From Mixophyes australis (taxonomy: Eukaryota; Chordata; Amphibia; Anura; Limnodynastidae): a stretch of DNA of 64,000 nt. The stretch lies in assembly GCA_036250195.1 (NCBI GenBank), contig JAVHZZ010000005.1, positions 126,236,098 to 126,300,097 of the forward strand, in the 5' to 3' direction. The translations under genes were made by a program, and so were the position numbers. Positions 55,746-64,000 of the stretch are shown in pieces. Positions within the stretch are counted from its first letter, which is position 1. Every line of letters starts with the position of its first letter. The notes under the pieces were generated by a model, which was given only the letters and a program-made list of their open reading frames with translations, was not told the DNA's origin and did not search any database.

Positions 55746-56156
55746 CCTCACTACATTACCCTATTACCATCCTTTACAAAATTTCACACAAGACAACTAC
55801 CCCCTGACCAACATTGTTGTGTGACAGGATCATTTAGCTTATGAGTCACTTTTACCTTTGCAGTCTGGCTAGACCGAAGTGCAAAATGTAGACTTAACCT
55901 CATGTATCAAACTCCCATTGTTCCATAGATTGTAAGCGTGCGAGCAGGGCCTTCTCACCTCTCTGTCTGTTTTACCCAATTTGTTTATTAGTTTACTGTG
56001 TTTGCCCCAATTGTAAAGTGCTATGGAATATGTTGGCGGTATATAAATAAATGATGATGATGATTTATTTATTAAAAATAAGAAAACCCCAAAATACTCA
56101 ACAAAATGAATTATTTTTATTTCGCCAGCAGCTTTTAATCCAAAAATGCTTGAAAA

Positions 56157-56278
56157 CCAAAAGTATTTGTAATTCCAAAGTCCCTGCTTGAAATGTCCAA
56201 AAGTATTTGTAATTCCAAAGTCCTGCTTGTAAATGTCCCAAATCTATTTGTAATTCCAAAGTCCTGCTTGTAAATGGA
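56157..56278. repeat. Short tandem repeat, unit about 45 bp, three copies
   Basis: TATTTGTAATTCCAAAGTCC plus TGCTTGTAAATGTCC, with small indels. Confidence 0.85.
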
Positions 56279-57189
56279 TTCTGTTCTTCTTGGTCAAAAA
56301 GCTCCCCTAGTTGCTTGCAGTCTTCAGCCAGAAGGGCCCAATATTTGTAATCCAATCCGGAATATGCTTGGTTAAAAAAAATAAAAAAAAGGACAGACGC
56401 CGCAAAACAGCTTCTACAGTGTAGAAACTCCGATATGCAATGAACTTAGCTTTTGCGCAAGGTCTATTTATAGTATAAGGTATTTTCCAGTCGTGGGAAT
56501 TCACAAATGCAGCATAGTTGTATGATTCTGGAGGACCAGAATTGATATTGTCTTCCTCCTGGCCAGCAACTTCTGCCTTGTCCACCCATGAAATCTGTCT
56601 TCAGAAGACAATATTATGAAATATCACACACAGAGCAATAATTTTGAACACAATATCCAGCACATACATACGTGCTCCCCGAGAACGGTCAAGGCAAAGG
56701 AGTTAGGCTTTTCAAAGCCCAAACATCCATTCTATAACCGATCTGGTTTAGATATGCACAGAATTATATGCAACCTCTTGCTCTGTGTGTGAATGTAAAA
56801 TTGCAGTGTGGAGACAAGGGTAATCAATCTCTCCTTTTAAATAAAATGAGAAAAAAAATTAAATGTGTGTATAGGGACCCAATTGTGTAAAAATTAATGT
56901 AAACGTTTGCATTATATGACAATATTAACCTTATTCAACAGATTTTTTAATAATTACACCTTTATGCAAATAGTTTGCCAGAATGTTGTGAATATTCAAA
57001 ACAAACCTTTATTAGTACAATTTAAACAAATATATTTAGGCCAAAAAATGGGCTTACAATAAGCAATAATTTAAAGCACAAAAATACCTAATAGCCACAC
57101 ATCTCTATGTGGCCTTGTGTCTTGAATCCTCTGTGTTAATGTTTGTCAAATGCTGACTTTTCTGAAGGCAAATGGAATCATAGCTGCTT

Positions 57190-57835
57190 CCAGGCCATAT
57201 AGAAATCAGACATCACTTCTGGAGATATGCATCACATATAGCCTGAACATTTAACAGGAGGAAATGGTTTCTAGCCTTAAAAATACCACCCAATGGCATC
57301 AGGGCTATATGTGTACCATTTACTGCCCCTATGATGTGCGGAATTCCAACTATTTTGGAAAATTGCTGTTTGATGGTCTTAAGTGGATCCTCAGCGAGTG
57401 CCAGATGATTAAATTAATGAATGCACAACAGGAAAGCCACAGCACCACCTTCAGCATATGACTAAAGGTAGGCTGGAACATACGACTAAAGGTAAGCTGG
57501 GACAGATGACTTTAGGTAGGTTGGGACATTTCTGCTGCAACACCCACTGTAGTCTGAAATGACCCAGAGTCTGGAATGACCCAGATGCATAAAAACTTAA
57601 CACCACCAACAGTTTGGCCATCGGTGATATTGCTATTGGGATGTCAGAGGCTCTAAGTCACTCTGCAAAATACGATGACATGAGTTGAAAAGCCGATAGA
57701 GACAGATCACCTCAGCATCTGAAATCCCAAAAAGGCTGACACCTGGCTTGAATACACACTCCCTGGGCCAGCAGACTTGTGCTAGTTGCTGATTTGGCAG
57801 GGGACAACATATGTCATCCTCTAGAATCACCTGCT
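57190..57835 (-). pseudogene. PIF/Harbinger transposase remnant (HARBI1-like)
   Basis: The minus strand begins with a helical N-terminal segment ending GVSLFGISDAEVICLYRL and LQSDLEPLTSQ, matching the HARBI1 pattern (R-x-x-FG-x-S...I...YRL). Further on, in broken frames, it gives SGSFQ-like and V.QQKCPNLP-like text. Then comes an HIIGAVNGTHIAL-like stretch near 57330, the first DDE region with Asp replaced by Asn, and ICDAY near 57230. The nuclease is incomplete, with several stops. Autonomous Harbingers also carry a Myb-like gene, and I could not confirm one here. Confidence 0.6.
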
Positions 57836-57849
57836 GTGAAACATGCCTA

Positions 57850-58559
57850 TATCTGCCTATATCTGAGAAAGATGAGATAAAACAATTACCTTACGCATTG
57901 AAGATTTTTCAGGGCTAAAATATTACATTATAAACAAAAAATACTTATAACTAGCAAATTTGGGCTATTTTTTATTTATTCAGGTCTGAGTGGGGAAAAT
58001 ACAAACTAAGCTTAATTTATTTTAAATAATGACATATTTATGCACTCATATTAAGAGATTAGTGTATCTATTCATTTATCTTTTCAATATGCATGAAGTC
58101 CATTCATTATGTTGTGTGTAGAACACAAACGTATTTTATCTATATCTGAAGTTAATTAATTTAGTAACACTTTGGTCTTATCACTAAATGAAATGCCCCA
58201 ATATACTTACCTAAGTACTATCTAGTCGCCACATATATGCACTTTATATTTATTTACCCTGGCACAAACCTTATGAATTTTACTGTTATATAGTACCATA
58301 TATTTGTTGTGCTTTATAACTTCCACAAATACTTTGAAATTTAAATTTTCCCTTAACCAAAATGGCCACCGCATATCTCCCTTTATGGAGATCCATGCCC
58401 ATACTTATAAATGTACTTTCTCTTAGCCTAACAACACCCACTGTTCCTCTAGGGCATCCTCTAAAAAGCCCTTTCACCACTGCACAATCACGAATGTACT
58501 AATATACTAATTACACCATAAGGTGTCATTTTTAAAGAAAAAATAATAATTAATAAAAA
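57850..58559. other. No recognisable feature
   Basis: AT-rich DNA. I searched for a right-hand Harbinger end without success. Confidence 0.45.
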
Positions 58560-58637
58560 AAAAATGGCGGCCGGCGGCGCTATGCGCAGTGACGTCATTT
58601 GCCCGCGATTTTAGCGCAAAATGGCGCTACACACCCC

Positions 58638-58645
58638 TATATAAA
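58638..58645 (+). promoter_or_regulatory. TATA box of PLE terminal segment
   Basis: TATATAAA in CCCCTATATAAAGGGC, 27 nt before the hammerhead-like motif, placing the predicted start at about the ribozyme's 5' arm. A CRE-like TGACGTCA lies about 50 bp upstream. Confidence 0.65.
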
Positions 58646-58671
58646 GGGCATAGTTTTTAATATCACCTAAT

Positions 58672-58710
58672 CCTCCTGATGAAGTTCAAACTGAACAAAA
58701 CGCGTTGAGG
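58672..58710 (+). ncRNA. Hammerhead-ribozyme-like motif 1 (39 nt)
   Basis: Stem I CCTC (58672-58675) pairs with GAGG (58707-58710). The core CTGATGA is perfect (58676-58682). Stem II can be GTTC/GAAC, after which AAAACGCGTT replaces the expected GAAACGCGTH, so G12 is changed, or the stem II register differs. Stem III is the minimal AC/GT type known from PLE ribozymes. Cleavage ability is uncertain. Confidence 0.55.
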
Positions 58711-59321
58711 CCCACAACTGTACTATCTGAGACCCTGTTTCACTGATCTACCCTGGGAGTAACAAATTAAGATATCACCCTTTCCTGAGCTTTTGTATGG
58801 AGCCTATAGAGGGACATCTTTAACTATCTCCAGGGATATGACTACCAGTGAACTCGCCTGTATATTATACAGATAAGCTTATATTTATTATCTTCATTGT
58901 GAGTTTGCATTTTATATTTTTAATCTGCTAAATAAATTGTTTGCAAAAATACTACACCATATGGCTTTCTTATATCTTTCCTACTATTGAGCGGTGATGC
59001 AGCAGTTATTAATAGAACATACTATATTTGCATCTTGTCTCTGCGAACAAAGGAAATCACCACCTGGGATGACTGAGGAGCCTATATACAGATAAGCTGT
59101 TATTTTACTTACTTCTGGTACGCACACTACTACACTATTAATCTGCACAGTGTCTCACCTGATTTGCTGATATATGCTGCTATATGCTGATATCCACCTG
59201 CATTACTATTTTCTCGGGATTTTATGTTCTCTGGACTCTCTGAGCTTACTGACTATATATACACAATTATCTGTTTTTACACCTGAAGGCGCCGTCCTTC
59301 CATAACTTATCATTTTGCTAT

Positions 59322-59341
59322 ATATATATATATATATATAT

Positions 59342-59374
<33 letters not shown>
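59322..59374. repeat. (TA)n microsatellite between two inverted PLE ends
   Basis: Alternating TA with a GA interruption, at the meeting point of the plus and minus PLE segments. Both segments end with a related GGCGCC-containing stretch. Confidence 0.9.
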
Positions 59375-59376
<2 letters not shown>

Positions 59377-59985
59377 AAATAATGAAGAAGGAAGAAGGGC
59401 GCCTACAAAAACCCAAGGTGTACATGTATCCGTACAAAATATATGATACAAAAGTGCTCATCAATACAAAGATCCTGGTTTACTTCACTTGTATCATGTA
59501 GTTCCACTCTGGTCTTGTATGATCAAAGAGAAGAAAAGAACAAACCAAAATAGTGCAGTAGTATCAGATAAATTATAATATATCCAGTATATGCCCAGCC
59601 ACCTCTAAATATGCATACCAAATTAGAAGAATATTTGCGCTTATCTGTATAGAATCTTGCATGGTTAGTATTTTCCCTTGTTCAGTTCACTCCATCAATC
59701 TGTATGAGACGAGGAAATGAGAATGAAAAGGTCCCATATAGTGTAGTATATTTACATAGAATCCAAATTTATTAACAAAATTAAATGCACACTCACAATG
59801 GACATATAAAACAAAGGCTTATCTGTAATCCAAGTAAAATCCTTAATCTCCACTCCAGTGGGTCAGATATCAGGAAAACTCTGCTAGCTGGTAAATCTGG
59901 ATACAGTTGCAAATAGAAAGTACCAGTTTGTACTTCTTTTACCTCAACACGTTTCATCTTAAAAAGACTTCCTCAGGAGGATATT
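59375..59985 (-). mobile_element. PLE terminal segment (pLTR-like), minus orientation, inserted in hAT
   Basis: The minus strand starts with a hammerhead-like motif (59980-59942), then noncoding sequence with ACAGATAAGCC, CATTGTGAGTGTGCATTTAA and ACTACACTATATGG. It ends TAGGCGCCCTTCTTCC beside (TA)n. The 5' end lies within a few bases of the ribozyme and cuts the hAT transposase frame. Confidence 0.7.
59942..59980 (-). ncRNA. Hammerhead-ribozyme-like motif 2 (39 nt)
   Basis: Stem I CCTC pairs with GAGG. The core CTGAGGA fits CTGANGA. Stem II is GTCTT/AAGAT with a TTT loop and a one-base irregularity. GAAA is intact. Stem III is minimal (AC-GT-GT), and the cleavage triplet is GTT. The length equals motif 1. 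It is a better match to the consensus than motif 1. Confidence 0.65.
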
Positions 59986-59989
59986 ATTA

Positions 59990-61469
59990 CTTGTCTGCCT
60001 GTATGCCTGCTAGTGAAGCCGGTGATGCAAAGAGCGGCCTGCCTGTGACAAATGTTACGTAGTGGTGTACATGCTGCTGCTGTTCCTGCTGGTGAAGGCG
60101 AATGACCAACCCAGTGGGCTGTCACAGTCATATAGTCTATGGTTTTCCCACTTCCACTTGTCCACATATCTGTGGTTAACTGGACAGTGGACAGAATGGC
60201 ATTTTTTAAGTGCAATCTCTACATTTGTACATACTTTTTGGTATAGTTGTGGAATAGCTTTACAGGAAAAATGGTGTCGCGATGGAATTCTGTAACGCGG
60301 ACACAAAACCTCAATTAACTGTGAAAAACCAGCTGCGTTTAGTGTGGATATTGGACGCAGATCTAACACTAACATAATAGCCAAGGAGTCTGTGATTCGC
60401 TTGGCGACTGGGTGACTGCTGCCATATTTGCTTCCCCTAGCAAATGATTGTTTCACAGTTAATTGTTGAAATGTAGGACTGCTCTTTTTCTTGGCCTTCT
60501 TATGGGAGGAAGATTCACCCCCAGCAGCAGCAGCAGCAGCAGCAGCAGTGGGACTAACGCTTAAACATTCTTCAGAGGAATTAATTATAGTGCAGGAGTC
60601 ATTCAGCGTTACTAAGTGGGATGCAGGGCTAACTCTGAGCGCTACTGAGGATATTGATGAGGATGGTGTTGTGGGTGTATTTTGTAGCCGTCAGGATGTC
60701 GGTGACCGAAAGTTCCTAGCTGGTGATGGAGTGCTTGTAATTTTTTTGGATGAACTTTCAGCTTTTCCCAACACTTTGCCATGAACTCTGGTCAAATGGT
60801 GTAACATGGATGGGGTTCCAAGATGGTTAAGGTCCCTCTCTCGACTGACTGTGGCTTGACATACACTACAAATGGCTATACAACTGTTGTCAGGATTTGG
60901 GTAGAAATAATTCCACACATAAGAAGTGGATTTTTTTTTTTATGACCAGGCATGACAATGGCCTTTTTCTTGTCACATGCCAGAACTGCTGCCACTGGTG
61001 CAGGACTTACACAAACAAACTCATCATCATCAACATCCTCCTTAGCGCCCTTGTCGCCTACACAAATCTCCCCCCCATCCTCTTCTAATTCCAAATTGGC
61101 ATCCTCAATTGGTGTATCACCGGCTACACTAGGGCTGCTCAGGCACACATCAGCAGAAATGCTGAAAGGGCCCTTCTTTATGGGTACACTATCAGAATGT
61201 TCACGAGTGCACATACCACTGTTGGATGGACTCTCCACAGGGATTGGTGTATTTTCTGATTCTGTGCATATAATTTCCTCTACTACCTTACTGTTTTCTT
61301 TCACATGTAACAGTAGTTGTGCACCACTTTTGGATTTCAAATTACTTGGTCTTGCTTGGTCACGAGTGACCGTACAAGAAGAAGGCTCAGTAACATTTTT
61401 CGATCTGGTACTAATAGAGAAAGACGAAGGCCTCATTCTTTCTTTGCCACTGCGTGTGTAGAATGGCAT
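59990..61469 (-). pseudogene. hAT transposase, N-terminal half with BED zinc finger
   Basis: An acidic, Ser-rich N-terminus (from 61469) leads to a BED finger: VWNYFYPNPDNSCIAICSVC with HHLTRVHG (60918-60760). A linker follows that includes a poly-Ala stretch encoded by (GCT)n at about 60525-60550. The transposase core start follows, IMLVLDLRPISTLNAAGF and PRYRIPSRHHFS (about 60380-60270). In a shifted frame STVQLTTDMWTSGSGKTIDY (about 60190-60130) carries the first catalytic Asp. Frameshifts and the truncation at 59985 make it nonfunctional. Confidence 0.75.
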
Positions 61470-61701
61470 ATTGGCAATTTTTTTTTATCGGCAGTTAACG
61501 TTACCTCAGTTACAGTTCTTTTTCGCTTCAACACAGTAAAAAAAAATTTGGGGTGTATTTTATCCCTGATTTAAAAAGACTATGTACTTTTTCATAGGCT
61601 TTACCAGATGACGTACTGGGAACACTAAAATCATGACTGGTGCCAGCACCTGCTTGCTGATCCTGCTCATATGTGGACTGCTTTGAATCCATTTTAATGA
61701 G

Positions 61702-61935
61702 CCCAAATCACTTGTAGTGCAAAATACTCAATAGATAGTGCTGCTAGATAGGACTTTCTGCAGCCAGAAAAAATATTGTTTCACACTGGGGAATATGGGA
61801 CAGCCCAAAGCACTTGTAGTGCAAAATATTCAATAGAGACTGCTGCTAGATATGACTTTTTGCAGCCAGAAAAATTATTGTTTCACACTGGGGAATATGG
61901 GACATCCCAAAGCACTTGTAGTGCAAAATATTCCA
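61702..61935. repeat. Tandem duplication, unit 102 bp, in hAT 5' region
   Basis: Units start CCCAAA.CACTTGTAGTGCA at about 61702, 61804 and 61906 (the third partial). They are nearly identical, and lie between the transposase start and the hAT end. Confidence 0.9.
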
Positions 61936-62479
61936 AAAAATGCCTCCTCTATCCTCCTCTCTTCCTGCTCTAACAATCGCTATAAGAATTGGTAGCAGAA
62001 TTTCAATAATAATTGAAAGAATAAGGTATACAATAATTGCTCTGTCCCTGCTCTAAAGCTGCCTGTGACCTAACCCTGCTCTCTCCATCTGTCAAATGGC
62101 GATGGACTGCTGTGGAGGCGGGTATTTATGCATTTCAAATATTGCGAGAACCGAGCCCCGAGATCCGACTACGTCCCGATGACGTTTTGCCTCGATTTCG
62201 ATTCCGAACAGGCGGGAGAGTACCGAGCTTGCACGGCTCGGTACTTGGATAGGCAAAGTTCGGGTGGGTTCGGATCTCGGGGAACCGAGCCCGCCCACCT
62301 CTATTTAAAAGACATGTATTCTAGTAACATCATGAAATAACATCATAATAGAAAAATATAAAACATACCATCCATCATATTAAAAATATTCAGATAAAAT
62401 TCAGATAAAATTTCAGATTAAAATACAAAAATTACAAATTCATATTTGTAGGTGTAAACAGTGGCCAGACTATATAGAA

Positions 62480-62730
62480 GTAACACAGAGACTCTTGCAT
62501 GATGAAAATTCCTATAACAAACTTTCTAAACATCCCACGACTGAATATGTTTCTTTGTTAAGGGATACTCTAATTAAGGGTCTACAAGAACACACAATAA
62601 CGAAAGAGGAATAATAATATTTATTGGTTTCTAACCCTATTATTCCTATCTTCTATTACCTACCAAAGATTTATAAAATTTAACAAAACCACCTGGTAGA
62701 CCTATCATAACGGGTATCCCCTTATAAAAC
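62480..62730 (+). pseudogene. Penelope-like RT fragment
   Basis: The translation includes HPTTEYVSLLRDTLIKGL, FYYLPKIYK and (frame-shifted) PPGRPIITGIP. These match the early RT motifs of PLEs (LPKIHKN; PPDRPIVSG at 3510-3570). About 140 bp further (to 62870) may be related. It lies next to the hAT end but has no attached terminal repeat. Confidence 0.65.
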
Positions 62731-64000
62731 CACCATCATTTACCAGCAGGCATGCTCTCTGTAGAAAGTATATTGAAATGTATTCAATCCATGCAAGGCA
62801 TTCTCTTTATAACACAACCTTCACTATATTGCCATTTTCGTCTGAGTTTTATGACACACCAAAAATGATTGTATATTGATTTGCATATAATATTTTTGCA
62901 TAGGGTGTTAAATACACCTTAATCTAATAAGTTAATTGTTTCACACACTTTAGTCAAAGCTACTTTAATGCCCTCGGCATATTTACATTAAAAGATATGG
63001 AGCTGCTCTACCCTCCCCAGCTTTTTGTGATACAGTATAAAGCAGAACATTAAGCTAACTCCAATAGACCTACATATTTCTTAATTAGAGCAAGCCCTTT
63101 GTACAATTCAGCAAACAATGTAATGCTACAAGAGACCAAGTTTTAATTTTCCCCAGTTTAGGGCTTCCATGTCTCCTGTTTTTACCAAGGTGGTCCCGTT
63201 TTTTTTTCATTCAAGAAACTCCCGATGAATATAAATTAACAGAATAAACTAGTGGATAGACTCCTGTGGCTGGATTCACCTTCCCCCACATGAAAATGGC
63301 AAGAGATAACTTATTGAATAAATGTATTTCGATTATTGGAGAATGTGGCTGGTATATTATTGTAAATGCAGTAAGTGTATTTTGGGTACTGTTTTTTTGG
63401 AGAGACCCTACTTGTGTAACATTTTGAGGTAGGAAATCATATATAAATTAGCCTCTAGTATCAGTCAGGTGTGGGCTGCATTCCTTTGCTAGCATGGGTT
63501 CCCTGTTCGTCTGTGTGTCTACCCAATAATGCAGTTTTGGGAATCCCATGTTATTGTAAATTGCATTTAAATCCAATTTTAGTTAATACATTGCATCCTG
63601 TGGCTATAGTTAAACAAACATTTTATATGCAATATCTCTATATTGCAAGCTCTCCTGTTGGTATGTAGAGAGGTCTGCTCACTTTCAAAGTCATGGAGAA
63701 ATGAATGAGATATGAACATAAAGTCCTTAGTCAAATCTAATCCTGGTTGGTTGGCTCAGTGCTCTCCAAGATTGGGTACCCTGCTCAACCATCCACTAGG
63801 ATTGGTGCAATATTTCAAATACTTATTTGAATTGATGGCAGGGGTGGAGACTCGTTTTGGCTCTATATAAAGAGCACACATTTCTGTATTGTGTTTGTAC
63901 ATTCTTGTATTCCATCTTTGTGTATTATGCCTACCATGTAACATTCTTTGTAAATGCTACCTATGAACAAACAACACAAATTTGCTTACAAGATCCTGCA
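62731..64000. other. No recognisable gene
   Basis: AT-rich DNA. A TATA-like CTATATAAAGAGC is at about 63861, followed by TTCTTTGTAA-type sequence, and could be part of an LTR cut by the window edge. That cannot be tested here. Confidence 0.4.

Larger units (their letters stand above)
54940..56070 (+). mobile_element. CR1/L2-type LINE 3' end, interrupted by a V-SINE
   Basis: A 5'-truncated LINE. RIGYCNSL-like coding at about 54940-54971 is split by the SINE at 54972-55314. Coding resumes at 55315 and runs to about 55745. The 3' end reads ATATGTTGGCGGTATATAAA, then a TGATGATG tail at about 56025-56065. Stops are few in the retained part. Confidence 0.8.
58560..59321 (+). mobile_element. PLE terminal segment (pLTR-like), plus orientation
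   Basis: GC-rich ATGGCGGCCGGCGGCGC and TGACGTCA (CRE-like) lead into a TATA box (58638-58645). A hammerhead-like motif (58672-58710) and about 600 bp of noncoding sequence follow, ending GAAGGCGCCGTCC near (TA)n. Landmarks such as ACAGATAAGC, TACTACACTAT and CATTGTGAGT recur in the minus-strand segment 59375-59985. No RT coding is attached. Confidence 0.65.
59986..62302 (-). mobile_element. hAT transposon, 5' part only
   Basis: The minus-strand start at about 62302 reads TAGAGGTGGGCGGGCTCGG, a hAT-type end. A GC-rich region with inverted CCGAGC/GCTCGG blocks, a 102-bp tandem duplication and the N-terminal half of a BED-type hAT transposase follow. The element is cut at 59985 by a PLE segment and I see no 3' half. 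Confidence 0.75.

Noticed and set aside
60491..60784. Plus-strand open frame with a polyalanine tract
   Set aside because: It is the antisense shadow of the hAT transposase (GCT repeat). The minus strand carries the BED finger and transposase motifs.

Overview
The window reads as vertebrate genomic DNA, most likely from an amphibian (frog-type). I recognise no host protein-coding exon, tRNA or rRNA gene. The organism call is inference. It rests on the mix of transposon families: Penelope-like elements with a GIY-YIG nuclease, Gmr1-like and chromodomain Ty3/gypsy elements, a C-type endogenous retrovirus, a Tx1/L1-type LINE, a V-SINE with a CR1/L2-type partner, Harbinger and hAT transposons, and abundant (TA)n.

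Layout. 1-1113: two C-rich minisatellites. 1236-1316: a hAT-type terminus. 1317-8511: a rearranged Penelope-like element (PLE) bounded by 155-bp direct repeats. 8512-9170: a retroviral env remnant, followed by unassigned, partly LTR-like DNA. 11190-13215: decayed Gmr1-like gypsy element A (+). 13685-26432: Gmr1-like gypsy element B (-), split by insertion of element C. 16065-24328: element C (-), a complete and apparently young chromodomain retrotransposon with two 2004-bp LTRs and a CACAC target-site duplication. 26514-36315: endogenous retrovirus D (+) with both LTRs, gag, pro-pol and env, carrying several disabling lesions. 36316-37640: a (TA)n-flanked block of 139-bp repeats containing a palindromic hAT-type MITE. 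37641-42060: mostly unassigned DNA with one PLE fragment and microsatellites. 42060-48893: a Tx1/L1-type LINE. 49027-57850: a V-SINE, a minisatellite, a large foldback, a CR1/L2-type LINE with a V-SINE nested in it, and Harbinger transposase remains. 58560-59985: two PLE terminal segments in inverted orientation, each with a hammerhead-ribozyme-like motif. 59986-62302: the 5' part of a hAT transposon. 62480-62730: another PLE fragment.

The most informative unit is element C. Its gag and pol are intact and joined by a canonical -1 slippery heptamer (GGGAAAT). The polypurine tract lies inside pol, which terminates in the 3' LTR. The sequence just after the 5' LTR is complementary to the predicted first bases of the element's own transcript, which suggests Tf1-style self-priming instead of a tRNA primer. 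The predicted leader is about 1.8 kb and carries an evenly spaced hairpin array with one compensatory base-pair change. The PLE terminal segments, retrovirus D (UAG gag-pol junction, duplicated hairpin just before gag) and the SINE-in-LINE nest are further places where RNA-level mechanisms can be read from the sequence.

All calls come from reading sequence and conceptual translations. No database search was run, so family names below clade level are approximate. Several ends were placed by eye.
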